Shown piece after piece: positions 47,075 to 55,650 of a stretch of DNA of 64,000 nucleotides. The position numbers and the translations under genes are program-made. The notes under the pieces were generated by a model that did no database searches, was not told the DNA's origin, and worked only from the letters and a program-made list of their open reading frames with translations. Every line of letters begins with the position of its first letter. The stretch's first letter is position 1. Source of the stretch: Isosphaera sp. (GTDB taxonomy: Bacteria; Planctomycetota; Planctomycetia; Gemmatales; Gemmataceae). The stretch lies in assembly GCA_013822345.1 (NCBI GenBank), contig PNKH01000015.1:1-64000 (forward strand). The letters are read 5' to 3'.

Positions 47075-47229
47075 CCCCTCGCCCCCGACAGGGGGAGAGG
47101 GCGGTGAGGACCGCAGGTCCGAGCCGGGTGAGGGGGAAGAGCTACCCGGTTCCAGGGGTGCGTCCCTCCCCCTCACCCGGCCGGTCGCTCCGCTCCCGGC
47201 CGCCCTCTCCCCCTGTCGGGGGCGAGGGG
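47075..47229. repeat. Palindromic element, family F-like, after the ASCH gene
   Basis: The outer arms are near-perfect inverted repeats: CCCCTCGCCCCCGACAGG (47075-) and its complement ending at 47229. Inner parts carry CCGGGTGAGGGG and CCCCTCACCCGG, shared with the element at 33793-33960. It separates the ASCH gene from the convergent di-heme gene. Confidence 0.85.
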
Positions 47230-47253
47230 GAAGACCAAGACCCCGGCCGGCGG

Positions 47254-49200
47254 TCAATCCTCCCCGTTGCGGTAGCCGGTCCGCCGCGGGGCCGGGTCGA
47301 TCACGTCCGGGAACCCGTCCCGGTCGGTGTCCCGCAGGTACTCCAGCCCCAGCCCGTACGCGTCCGGGATGTTGGTCAGGGCGAGCGACAGGAGCCGGTC
47401 CCCGCGGACCCCGACCACCGGCCCCTCGATCCGTCCCGGCACCCGGAACAGCCACTCCGGGTTCATCCGCTCCACCCCGGTGTCCTTCCCGGCGACCACG
47501 AACCGCTCGCCGACCTTCCCGTCGCCGTCCACGTCGCACGGCACCCGCTCGGTCGGGTACAGGACGAGGCTTTCCAGGAAGTCCAGCACCCGCCGGCGGT
47601 CCCGCTCCGGCAGCTTCGTGTACGCGGTGCGGGCGGCCAGCGCCTCCCCGCCGTGCCGGCGGATCACGTCGTCCAGGCCCAGGCTCGCCCCGTCGTGGCC
47701 GTACGGCGCGGTGTGGGCGACGCCCCACAGCGGCGGGGTCCGCCACCGCTTCACCACCGACCCGTCGAACTGCACCTGGTAGAACGCCTCGCCGACGTCG
47801 TGGTACTTGAAGTCGCTGTAGATCCCGCGGACCGTGTACGCCCCGCGCCGCGGGACCGTCAGCCCGTTCTTCCGGTCCGCGAGCGACACCAGCCTCCCCT
47901 CCAGCCGGCCGGCGGACTCGCTGAACGCCACCGGCAGGTCGAAGAACCGGCGGTCCCCGTCGTACCGGCGGGTGTAGTCGCGGTTCTTCGGGTCGGCGGC
48001 GTGGAGGTGCCAGTCCGGGACGTGGCACGTCGCGCACCCGGCCGTGGTGAACAACTCCTCCCCGCGGCGGACGGCCGGCGTCACCCGCCCGCGGCCGGGG
48101 GCCGGGTGGTTCAGCAGGTACCACTCGGCGAGGTCGAGGTCGCCCTCGGTGATCTCCTCGCAGTACCCGTCCCGGTCCGGGTCGTCCTTGCTGATCCCGG
48201 TCTTCCCGCGGGCCGCCCCGCGGTCCTTCCCGGCTGCGGTCACGCACTGCAGCGCCCCGGCGTTCGACACCCGGGCGAACCCGTCCCCGTCCGGGTCGTC
48301 GAGGGTGGTCGGGTCGCACGCCTGGAGCCCGGAGTGGATGTCGAACGGGGTGGCGGTGAACGCCCGGATTGTCGGCGACACCGGCGGGCGGAACGGCAGG
48401 TACAGGTGCCCGAACCCGAACGCCTGGAACTCCACCGTGTACCCGGCCACCCCCGGGAACTTCAGGCTGTCGGCGAACGCGATCCGCTTCCCGGCCTTGT
48501 CCACGTACATCGGGGTGAACACCGGGTTCAGGTCCGGCCGGCCGTCCCCGTCGGCGTCGTCGAAGCTCCCGTAGTCGACCGCGTGGCGCGGGCCGTCGAC
48601 CCCGTCCGGCAGCGTGTTGAGGACGCACCGCGGGGCGGCCTTCATCTCCGCCCGGCTGACCCACCCGTCGCGGTTCGCGTCGGCGAGGGCGAGGGCCTTG
48701 AGCCGGGTCTGCAACCCGATCATCTCGACCAGGCCGGCGCCGAACATGTGCGGGGTGTTGCGGCCCTCGGCCCCGTTCTTCGGGATGGTCGCCCCGGCCC
48801 CGCCGTCCCGGTACGGGGTGTTGTGGCACACCCCGCACGAGTTGGCGTGCGACCGGGACATCATCTTGCTGGCCCCGTCGGCGAGGAGCGGGCCGTCGAG
48901 TTTGCCGGCGTCCCCGTACACCCCGTCCCGGTCGCGGAACTCCCGCTGGGTGAGCGCCCACCCCCACTTGTACCCGAGCCACGGGTCGGCCTGCTGGAGG
49001 TACATCGACCCGCCGGCCTGGCCCGGGTCGGTGGTGTGGACGACCCGGACGCGGGGGATCTTGATCGACAGCCCGGTCAGGTCGCGCGGGGCGTCGATCG
49101 GGTCGTCGGTGGAGGTGCCCGGCCGCTCCCCGACCTGGGCCGGGAGGCCGCTCAGGACGCCGAGAAGAAGCGCGACGGCCGCGACCCCGTACCGCTGCAT
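47254..49200 (-). CDS. Secreted di-heme oxidoreductase
   Basis: ATG 49200 gives 648 residues with a signal peptide (V-A-A-V-A-L-L-L-G-V-L-S-G-L). Two heme c motifs are visible: S-C-G-V-C-H-N (about 135) and G-C-A-T-C-H-V (about 395). Both fit the di-heme peroxidase-like group (DHOR). An EF-hand-like calcium loop lies between them (D-A-N-R-D-G-W-V-S-R-A-E), with further D-x-D-G-D-G segments later. The protein would act outside the cytoplasm, passing electrons between two hemes. The substrate is not predictable. The 5' end adjoins a family B palindrome; the 3' end faces the ASCH gene. Confidence 0.88.
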   Translation of the reverse strand: MQRYGVAAVALLLGVLSGLPAQVGERPGTSTDDPIDAPRDLTGLSIKIPRVRVVHTTDPGQAGGSMYLQQADPWLGYKWGWALTQREFRDRDGVYGDAGKLDGPLLADGASKMMSRSHANSCGVCHNTPYRDGGAGATIPKNGAEGRNTPHMFGAGLVEMIGLQTRLKALALADANRDGWVSRAEMKAAPRCVLNTLPDGVDGPRHAVDYGSFDDADGDGRPDLNPVFTPMYVDKAGKRIAFADSLKFPGVAGYTVEFQAFGFGHLYLPFRPPVSPTIRAFTATPFDIHSGLQACDPTTLDDPDGDGFARVSNAGALQCVTAAGKDRGAARGKTGISKDDPDRDGYCEEITEGDLDLAEWYLLNHPAPGRGRVTPAVRRGEELFTTAGCATCHVPDWHLHAADPKNRDYTRRYDGDRRFFDLPVAFSESAGRLEGRLVSLADRKNGLTVPRRGAYTVRGIYSDFKYHDVGEAFYQVQFDGSVVKRWRTPPLWGVAHTAPYGHDGASLGLDDVIRRHGGEALAARTAYTKLPERDRRRVLDFLESLVLYPTERVPCDVDGDGKVGERFVVAGKDTGVERMNPEWLFRVPGRIEGPVVGVRGDRLLSLALTNIPDAYGLGLEYLRDTDRDGFPDVIDPAPRRTGYRNGED

Positions 49201-49210
49201 GGCGTTTCTC

Positions 49211-49323
49211 CTGGACCGCGGCCGTCCCGGCCGCACCACCGGTCCGGCGCGGGGACCGTTCGAGATCGACCGCCGGCGTCTCGGGCGGGACGACGGGGAG
49301 CGGCCGGGACGGCCGCGCTCCAG
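49211..49323. repeat. Palindromic element, family B, copy 2
   Basis: The 24-base arms, 49211-49234 (CTGGACCGCGGCCGTCCCGG...) and 49300-49323, pair with one mismatch. Both arms match the inner part of the element at 9188-9315, about 40 kb away. It lies between the di-heme and DUF2330 genes. Confidence 0.93.
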
Positions 49324-49324
49324 G

Positions 49325-50527
49325 TCACGGGGGCGAGGTCGGGAGGATGGAGACGTACTCCATGTCGTCGTCCGCGTCCCCGATCCGGGCCCGGACGAAC
49401 TCCAGGTCGTCGCCCATCTCGGCCTTCGTGAACACCTTCCGGAACTTGGTCACGAACTGCCCCTTCTTGACGTGCCCCTTGAGGATCTTCAGCTTGTCCA
49501 CGTCCTCCTTCGGGGCCTCCCGGTTGTACTTCGTCGTCCCGTCGAGCACCCCGAGGTCGTGGTCGGTGATCTTCCGGGCCCACTCCAGGGTCGCCGGCTC
49601 GACCCCCTTCTGCCGGAGCTGCTGCACCTTCCGGGCGAACTCCTGCGCCTTCGGGTCGGTCACCTTCCGCCACGCCTTCTCGGCCTCGGTCAGCTTCTCC
49701 GGGACGGCGAACCCGGCCGCCTGGGACCACATCGGGGCGAACGTCCACTGGTACGACAGGTCGCCGACCAGGTCCAGCTTGTGCGGGGCCTGGACGTAGA
49801 ACAGAGCCTCGGTCTTGTCCTTCACCGAGATCTGGGTGATCCGGAGCGGGTAGACGAGCTTCTCGGACGGGAAGGTGAACCGGGTCGGGGTGACCTCGCC
49901 GAGGTAGCTCCCGTCCTGATTCCGCTTCATCTGCTGGGTGTCGATCTTCATCACCGTGAAGAACCACTTCTTCCCGACGTAGAACCCGAGCGTCGCCTCG
50001 TCCCCGGCGTACTTGTACCCGTTGTCCTTCAGCCAGGTGTACAGGTCGTCGGCCCGCTCGGCGGTGATGACCTTGTAGTCCAGCGACCCGACCACCCCGG
50101 CCTCCAGCACCTTCACGGTGGACGGGGCCTTCTTCGGCACCGGCGCGCCGCCCGCCCGCGGGTCCACCGCGGCGCCCAGGGCGAACTGGTTGCGGAAGTT
50201 CTTGTACTTGTCGAGGTCCATCGGCTCGAGGATGGTGAACACCGCGAGGGTCTTGAAGAAGTCGCGGGGCATCTCGTCGAGCTTCGGCTTGCCGGGGGTC
50301 GGGATGACCATCCCGAAGTCCTGGGCGTTCCCCTCGAACCGCGGCTGGACGGTGAACGTCTCGACCTTTTCGACCGGGTCCCAGGTGAGGAACGCCTTCT
50401 GGCCCGGCTGGAGCACGTCCTTGTCCTTGGCCGAGAAGTAGCAGCAGGCGGCGTCCGCCGGCGGGGGCACCGCCGCGACCGCGGCCGCCAACCCGACCAG
50501 TCCGGCGCCGAGCATCGTCCGTCGCAT
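49325..50527 (-). CDS. DUF2330 secreted protein
   Basis: ATG 50527 follows GGGAGGA eight bases upstream and gives 400 residues. The signal peptide (G-L-V-G-L-A-A-A-V-A-A-V-P) ends before A-D-A-A-C-C-Y-F-S-A-K. The body carries F-G-M-V-I-P-T-P-G-K-P, the family's hallmark region. About 50 residues form a Lys-rich helix (L-R-Q-K-G-V-E-P-A). The family is found in planctomycetes and some other bacteria and has no known activity. It is located in the envelope or outside the cell. The Cys-Cys pair just after the signal might be a lipid or disulfide site. Confidence 0.85.
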   Translation of the reverse strand: MRRTMLGAGLVGLAAAVAAVPPPADAACCYFSAKDKDVLQPGQKAFLTWDPVEKVETFTVQPRFEGNAQDFGMVIPTPGKPKLDEMPRDFFKTLAVFTILEPMDLDKYKNFRNQFALGAAVDPRAGGAPVPKKAPSTVKVLEAGVVGSLDYKVITAERADDLYTWLKDNGYKYAGDEATLGFYVGKKWFFTVMKIDTQQMKRNQDGSYLGEVTPTRFTFPSEKLVYPLRITQISVKDKTEALFYVQAPHKLDLVGDLSYQWTFAPMWSQAAGFAVPEKLTEAEKAWRKVTDPKAQEFARKVQQLRQKGVEPATLEWARKITDHDLGVLDGTTKYNREAPKEDVDKLKILKGHVKKGQFVTKFRKVFTKAEMGDDLEFVRARIGDADDDMEYVSILPTSPP

Positions 50528-50710
50528 GACCCGATCCTCCCGGGGAAGGGACACCGCGGGCGCAGTGTACCCGATCCGACGGCCGGCGGGGCGGTGCCGT
50601 TTGTAACATCCGGCGACCGGCGCTGCTCTTGCCGGCCGCGGGGGAAACGGGGAAACTGTCTGCCGTGCCGGGCGCGGCCCCCGGTTTCCAAGCGGAAGGA
50701 TCCCCCTGTC

Positions 50711-51409
50711 ATGAGCGGCACCCCCGGACTACTGGTCAGCGTGCGGTCGGCGGACGAGGCGGCGGCGGCGCTGGCCGGCGGGGCCGACCTGGTCGACGTG
50801 AAGGAGCCGAACAAGGGGCCGCTGGCCCCGGCCGAGGCGGAGGTGGTGGCGGCGGTCATCGCCGCGGTCGGCGGGCGGGTGCCGGTCAGCGCCGCGCTCG
50901 GGGAGTGGTCGCCGAACGCCCTGACCGACGCCCACTGGCACCTCGAACTGAAGCTCGACTACGTGAAGTGGGGGCTGGCCGGGTACCCGCCGGTCGTCGG
51001 GTGGGGCGAAGACCTGCTCGACACCCGCCGGCAGCTGCCGCCCGGGATGGAGATGGTGGCGGTGGCGTACGCCGACTGGGAGCGGGCGAAGTCGGTCCCG
51101 CCGGCCGAGCTGGCGAAGTTCGCGAAGCGGTTCCGGTTCAAGGCGTTCCTCCTCGACACCTGGGGGAAGGACGGGAAGACGCTGTTCGACTTCGCCCCGC
51201 CGGCGGCGGTGTCGGACCTGGTGGACAGCCTGAGGCGGGGCGGGGTGACGGTGGCGGTCGGCGGGTCGCTGCGGCCGGAGCACGCCGGGCAGTTGGGGGC
51301 GGCCCCGGACTACTTCGCGGTCCGGACGTCGGCGTGCGCCGCCGGGAAGCGGACCGGGGTGGTCGACGAGGCCCGGGTGCGGAAGTGGAAAGAGGCGCTC
51401 GCGGGGTGA
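50711..51409 (+). CDS. (5-formylfuran-3-yl)methyl phosphate synthase-like protein (MfnB/DUF556)
   Basis: ATG 50711 gives 232 residues, the usual length of the family. The signature S-V-R-S-A-D-E-A-A-A-A-L and L-V-D-V-K-E-P-N-K-G-P-L matches MfnB, in which the Lys forms a Schiff base. Further conserved parts are P-V-S-A-A-L-G-E and A-F-L-L-D-T-W-G-K-D-G-K-T-L. In archaea the enzyme makes the furan precursor of methanofuran. In planctomycetes it is generally linked to the tetrahydromethanopterin-type C1 pathway. The next gene begins three bases after its stop. No other C1 gene is in the window. Confidence 0.92.
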   Translation: MSGTPGLLVSVRSADEAAAALAGGADLVDVKEPNKGPLAPAEAEVVAAVIAAVGGRVPVSAALGEWSPNALTDAHWHLELKLDYVKWGLAGYPPVVGWGEDLLDTRRQLPPGMEMVAVAYADWERAKSVPPAELAKFAKRFRFKAFLLDTWGKDGKTLFDFAPPAAVSDLVDSLRRGGVTVAVGGSLRPEHAGQLGAAPDYFAVRTSACAAGKRTGVVDEARVRKWKEALAG

Positions 51410-51412
51410 GGC

Positions 51413-51838
51413 GTGGACCCGTTCCTGGACCTGGTGGTCGAAGCCCTGAACCTGACGCACCCGCGGTTCGCCGGGCCGGACCGGGCGGCGTTCGTGCGGG
51501 AGCTGTACCACCAGTTCCGCAAGCTGTGGGACAAGGCGCTGCCGGTGCGGCTCGGCCTCGGGCACGTGCTCGTCCGCCCCGACCCGGACCTGTCGCCGCA
51601 CCCGGAACTGGTGTTCTGGCGGCTCGGCGAGGGCGGCGGGGCGGACCGCCGGCTCGGGGCGGTGTCGGTGGCGTTCGGGCCGGACGCCGGCGAGGCGGTC
51701 GGGGCGCTGACCGCGGCCCGTGAGGCGGGTTACCCGCACGCGGTGCTGGTGGCGGTCGGGGCGGGCGGCCCGGCGGCACCCGGGTTGACGACCGTCGCGT
51801 TCGACCCGGCCCGGTGGCAGGTGGTGTCGCCCGCGTGA
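51413..51838 (+). CDS. Hypothetical protein downstream of the MfnB-like gene
   Basis: GTG 51413, three bases after the MfnB-like stop, gives 141 residues. The N-terminal half is helical with a conserved-looking F-V-R-E-L-Y-H-Q-F-R-K-L-W-D, and a Rossmann-like half follows (G-Y-P-H-A-V-L-V-A-V-G). I do not recognise the family. Tight spacing suggests co-expression with the MfnB-like gene, and so perhaps a role in the same C1-cofactor pathway, but nothing in the sequence proves it. Confidence 0.7.
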   Translation: MDPFLDLVVEALNLTHPRFAGPDRAAFVRELYHQFRKLWDKALPVRLGLGHVLVRPDPDLSPHPELVFWRLGEGGGADRRLGAVSVAFGPDAGEAVGALTAAREAGYPHAVLVAVGAGGPAAPGLTTVAFDPARWQVVSPA

Positions 51839-51852
51839 CCCGGAGGGGAGTC

Positions 51853-52143
51853 ATGACGACGATCCCGTGGTCGGAGGTGCGTGAGGACACGTCGGGCGGG
51901 CCGAACAGCGCGGAGTGGAACTTCTTCCTCCGGGAGGTCGGCCGGCTGCTGACGGAGGGGTACGAGGGGAAGTGGTTGCTGATCAAGGGCGAGACGATCG
52001 AGGGGGTGTGGGACACCCGGGAGGAGGCGTTCGCCGCCGCGACCGAGCGGTACCTGAGGCAGCCGTGTCTGATCCAACAGGTGACGGCCCGCGCGCCGGT
52101 CATCCGCCTCCCCTACCGCCTGTGGCACCTATGCCCCAGTTGA
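51853..52143 (+). CDS. Small protein of unknown function
   Basis: ATG 51853 follows a GGAGGGG (51842-51848) and gives 96 residues. The central part reads E-W-N-F-F-L-R-E-V-G-R-L-L, G-Y-E-G-K-W-L-L-I-K-G and R-E-E-A-F-A-A-A-T-E-R. Such short planctomycete proteins often precede a small retropepsin-like gene, and here the end overlaps that gene by 13 bases. The conserved G-K-W and G-x-W pair may form a nucleic-acid or peptide contact surface. The function is unknown. Confidence 0.75.
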   Translation: MTTIPWSEVREDTSGGPNSAEWNFFLREVGRLLTEGYEGKWLLIKGETIEGVWDTREEAFAAATERYLRQPCLIQQVTARAPVIRLPYRLWHLCPS

Positions 52144-52568
52144 CCTTCCCGATCGCCGCCGCCGAGTTGTTGGTGGACGCGCGGGTGAACCTCCCCGCGC
52201 CCGACCTCTCGGCGGTCCTGGCCGCCGGAGGGCCCGCCCCGGCCTCGGTCCCCGTCCGCGGTGAGATCGACACCGGTAGCAACGCGACCGCGGTCGCCCC
52301 GTGGGTCATCCGGCAGCTCGGGCTCCAGCCCCGGGTCCACACCACGACCCGGGGCGTCACGGGGTCGGCGCAGGTCCGCCTCTTCCGCGTCTCGCTGACC
52401 ATCCTCGACGCCTCCCGGCCGCACCTCCCGTGGTTCGTCCAACCCGACCTGGTGGTGATGGAGCTGACGACGGCGCTGCCCGTCGACGTGCTCATCGGGA
52501 TGGACATCCTCCTCGGCTGCCGGCTGCTCGTCGACGGACCGGCCCTGAGCTTCACCCTCGACTTCTGA
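52131..52568 (+). CDS. Retropepsin-like aspartic protease
   Basis: ATG 52131 gives 145 residues. The active-site motif is E-I-D-T-G-S-N-A-T-A-V, the Asp-Thr-Gly-Ser of single-domain aspartic proteases. A further family motif is V-D-V-L-I-G-M-D-I-L-L-G near the C-terminus. The enzyme would need to dimerise to be active. It overlaps the preceding small gene and is followed nine bases later by a DUF885 gene. A shared role is possible; the substrate is unknown. No signal peptide is seen, so the protein is probably cytoplasmic. Confidence 0.85.
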   Translation: MPQLTFPIAAAELLVDARVNLPAPDLSAVLAAGGPAPASVPVRGEIDTGSNATAVAPWVIRQLGLQPRVHTTTRGVTGSAQVRLFRVSLTILDASRPHLPWFVQPDLVVMELTTALPVDVLIGMDILLGCRLLVDGPALSFTLDF

Positions 52569-52577
52569 GGCGCACCC

Positions 52578-54326
52578 ATGTCCCGCGTCGTTCCGCTCCT
52601 CCTCGCCCTGCTCGCCGGTGCCGTCCCGATGACCACCCCCGCCGCGCAACCCGCCGCCGAGGACGCCCGCCTCGCCAACCTGTTCCGGAGCTACCTCGAC
52701 CAGGAGTTCGCCCGCCACCCGCTGTTCGCCACCCAGCAGGGGAACCACGACCACGACGACCGCCTCGACGACCTCTCCCCCGACGCCCGGAAGAAGGACA
52801 TCGAGACGGCCCGGGCGATGCTCGCCACCCTGGCCAAGGAGATCGACTCCAAGAAGCTCTCCGCCGACGGGAAGATCGACCTCGAGATCTGGACCCACGC
52901 CCTGAACTACGCCCTGTGGTCGGCCGAGAACGACAACCGGTTCGAGTACGACCCGCGCGTCTACGGGGAGTACGTCTCCGACAGCGTCTTCCTCCTGTTC
53001 ACCCAGTCAACGCTGCCGCGCGGCCGGAACGTCGCCAACGCCGCGAAGCGGATCACCTTCATCCCGAAGGTGGTCGCCGCCGCGAAGGCGGGCCTGAAGA
53101 ACCCGCCGAAGGAGCTGACCGAGGTGGCGAGCCGGCGGAACCGCGGGGCGATCGGCTTCTTCGAGAAGGAGATCTACGCGGTCGCCGGGGAGGTGCCGGG
53201 GAGCGAGCCGCTCGCCACCCCGTGCAAGGCCGCCGTCGCCGCCCTCAAGGAGTACCAGGACTGGCTGGAGAAGGAGTTGCTGCCGAAGTCGACCGGCGAG
53301 TGGCGGCTCGGGAAGGAGAAGTTCGCCAGGAAGCTCGAACTGGAACTCGACGCCGGGCTGTCCGCCGACGACGTGCTGAAGCTGGCCGAGGTGGAGGCGG
53401 ACCGCGTGGAGCGGGAGATGTGGTACGTCGCCAAGCAGCTGTGGGCGAAGCTGTTCCCCGGCAAGCCGGTCCCGCCGGACGACGCCGACGGCCGGCGGCT
53501 CGCCATCCGCCTGGTGCTCGACGAGCTCGGCAAGGACCACGGCAAGCCGCAGGACCTGGTCGCCGACGCCCGCAAGACCGTCGACAAGATCAAGACCTTC
53601 ATCCGCGACAAGAAGATCCTCACCCTGCCGGACCCGGACACCTGCAAGGTGGTCGAGATGCCGGAGTTCCAGCGGGGGTTCTCGCTGGCGTACCTGAACC
53701 CGGCCCCGCCGCTCGACCCGAAGGCCGACAGCCTGTACGCCGTCGCCCCGCCGCCGGCCGACTGGTCGCCCGAGCGGGTGGAGGCGCTGCTGCGGGAGTA
53801 CAACTCCGCGATGCTCCAGGTGCTCACCATCCACGAGGCGTACCCCGGCCACTACGTCCAGCTCGCGTACTCGAACCGGTGCCCGTCGCTGGTCCGCAAG
53901 GTGCTGTACTCCGGGACGTTCGCGGAGGGGTGGGCGGTGTACACCGAGCAGATGATGCTCGACCAGGGGTACGGAGACGGCGACCTCTCACTGCGGCTGC
54001 ATCAACTCAAGTTCTATCAACGCGCCGTCATCAATGCGATCCTCGACCACAAGATGCACTGTGACAACATGAGTGACGACGACGCGAAGTCGCTGTTGAT
54101 GGGCCGCGGGTTCCAGACGGAGGCGGAGGCGGTCGGGAAGGTGTCCCGGGCGAAGCAGTCGAGCACGCAACTGTCGACGTACTTCGTCGGCCGGACCGCG
54201 TTCTACCGGCTGCGGCAGGAGGTGCAGCGGCGGCAGGGGGCGGCGTTCGACCTCGGGAAGTTCCACGAGGCGGTGCTCGGCCACGGCACCCTGCCGGTCA
54301 AGTACCTGCCGGAGCTGGTGCGGTGA
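52578..54326 (+). CDS. DUF885 zinc metallopeptidase-like protein
   Basis: The 582-residue protein has a signal peptide (V-P-L-L-L-A-L-L-A-G-A-V-P). The metal-binding motif is H-E-A-Y-P-G-H, at about residue 420, and the second Glu is in E-G-W-A-V-Y, as in the DUF885/M32-like peptidase group. The preceding region is mostly helical. A role in cutting peptides outside the cytoplasm is likely. The last 29 bases overlap the convergent membrane-protein gene. The window has no obvious partner for it, although it directly follows the retropepsin gene. Confidence 0.88.
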   Translation: MSRVVPLLLALLAGAVPMTTPAAQPAAEDARLANLFRSYLDQEFARHPLFATQQGNHDHDDRLDDLSPDARKKDIETARAMLATLAKEIDSKKLSADGKIDLEIWTHALNYALWSAENDNRFEYDPRVYGEYVSDSVFLLFTQSTLPRGRNVANAAKRITFIPKVVAAAKAGLKNPPKELTEVASRRNRGAIGFFEKEIYAVAGEVPGSEPLATPCKAAVAALKEYQDWLEKELLPKSTGEWRLGKEKFARKLELELDAGLSADDVLKLAEVEADRVEREMWYVAKQLWAKLFPGKPVPPDDADGRRLAIRLVLDELGKDHGKPQDLVADARKTVDKIKTFIRDKKILTLPDPDTCKVVEMPEFQRGFSLAYLNPAPPLDPKADSLYAVAPPPADWSPERVEALLREYNSAMLQVLTIHEAYPGHYVQLAYSNRCPSLVRKVLYSGTFAEGWAVYTEQMMLDQGYGDGDLSLRLHQLKFYQRAVINAILDHKMHCDNMSDDDAKSLLMGRGFQTEAEAVGKVSRAKQSSTQLSTYFVGRTAFYRLRQEVQRRQGAAFDLGKFHEAVLGHGTLPVKYLPELVR

Positions 54327-55155
54327 CCTCCGCCGCCCGGGCCGCCTGGGGAACCTCCCCGGGCGGCTTCGGGGCACGGTTCGGCTTGAACAGCAGCGGC
54401 ATCAGCAGCAGCATCGCGCCCAGCCCGAACGACACGGCCAGGACGAAGGCGTGCCCGCGGGTGAACTGCAGGATCAGCCAGAACGCGACGAACCAGGCCA
54501 CGAAGTGAAGGAAGTTGATGAGCAGGGCGAGGAACACCGTCGTGTTGCTCGGGACGAACAGCGTCCCGAGCTGGTCGGCCTGGACGTACCGGGTGCCGCC
54601 GTCCTCGACGAACTTCCGCCCCTCCGGCCCGGCCGCGTAGCTCCGCTTGTCCTTCCCGAGGACGGCGCCGAGCCGGACCGGCTCGGCGCCCTTGGCCGGG
54701 CTGACCCGGACCGCCGCCGTCATGTACGACAGGTTCGTCCCCTTCGAGCTGCTGTTCATCTGGAACGGCTCGTCCGTCTTGGCGTCGTAGAACCCGGCGG
54801 CCTTGGCCCCGACCCCGCGGCGGAACCGGGTCACCTCCTCGACCGGCTTGCCGGCCGCATCGACCCGGAACGTGCTCCCGTCCGGGGACACCCAGCGGAC
54901 GGCCTCGAACTCGTCGAACGTCTGGGTCTGGTACGGGGCGAACTCGAAGAAGGTGTCGTACTTCCGGGGGGCGCGCTGGTCGATCCAGACCCAGATGGTG
55001 AGGAAGGACGCGACGAGGGCGGCGGCGGCGAGGGCGCGGAGCGGGAGGCGGTCGGCCGGGGCCTGGTACAGGTACCCCTGGGCGACGATGCTGCCGCCGA
55101 GGAACAGGGCGAACAGGACGAGGGCGACGAGGACGAGGGTGAGCAGCAGGGTCAC
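54298..55155 (-). CDS. Membrane protein of unknown function
   Basis: GTG 55155 gives 285 residues. Hydrophobic segments lie at about 2-25 (L-L-L-T-L-V-L-V-A-L-V-L-F), 41-60, 206-232 and 240-260, with a soluble middle part of about 140 residues. The middle carries Y-Q-T-Q-T-F-D-E-F-E-A-V-R-W and S-S-S-K-G-T-N-L-S-Y. It looks like an integral membrane protein with a periplasmic or cytoplasmic sensor-like domain. I do not recognise the family. Its 3' end overlaps the DUF885 gene tail-to-tail. Confidence 0.75.
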   Translation of the reverse strand: MTLLLTLVLVALVLFALFLGGSIVAQGYLYQAPADRLPLRALAAAALVASFLTIWVWIDQRAPRKYDTFFEFAPYQTQTFDEFEAVRWVSPDGSTFRVDAAGKPVEEVTRFRRGVGAKAAGFYDAKTDEPFQMNSSSKGTNLSYMTAAVRVSPAKGAEPVRLGAVLGKDKRSYAAGPEGRKFVEDGGTRYVQADQLGTLFVPSNTTVFLALLINFLHFVAWFVAFWLILQFTRGHAFVLAVSFGLGAMLLLMPLLFKPNRAPKPPGEVPQAARAAEVTAPAPAGT

Positions 55156-55284
55156 GGCGCGGCCCTTCGGGTGGTGACGGGGGAAACGTACCACCGGGCG
55201 GCGCCGCCGGCCACCGGCCGGCTTGTCCGGCGGCGGGCGGGGGTGTCTAATACCGGTACCCGACACCCGCGCCCGGTGCCGCCG

Positions 55285-55650
55285 ATGCCCGACTGGCTCA
55301 TCCAACAGTTCCCGGTACTGGCCGCCGTCCTCGTCGTGATTTGGCGCGCGGAGAGGCGGGTCGACGCGAAGGAAGTCCGGTTGGAGGCCCGATTCGATAA
55401 CCAACTTGCCGAACTACAGCGGCGGGCCGCAGAACGAGAAGACCAACTCCGCGCCCGCGAGGACCAGTTCCGCGCCGAGGCCCGTGGGGACCGGGATGCC
55501 GAGGTTCAGCGGTTCTTGGAGGCGCAGGCGAAGGTGGTGGAGGCCAAGGACGGACAGATCGCGGGCCTGACCGAACAGGTGACGAACCTGACGAAGCAAC
55601 TCGCCGCGCTCACGAAGAAGCCCCCGGGGGGTGAAGGGCGGAAGTCATGA
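55285..55650 (+). CDS. Short membrane-anchored coiled-coil protein
   Basis: ATG 55285 gives 121 residues. The N-terminus (I-Q-Q-F-P-V-L-A-A-V-L-V-V-I-W) is a single membrane helix. The rest is a long coiled coil of charged heptads (E-L-Q-R-R-A-A-E-R-E-D-Q-L). The next gene overlaps by ATGA. The product is a likely membrane anchor that dimerises with its neighbour. No catalytic motif is present and I do not recognise a family. Confidence 0.75.
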   Translation: MPDWLIQQFPVLAAVLVVIWRAERRVDAKEVRLEARFDNQLAELQRRAAEREDQLRAREDQFRAEARGDRDAEVQRFLEAQAKVVEAKDGQIAGLTEQVTNLTKQLAALTKKPPGGEGRKS

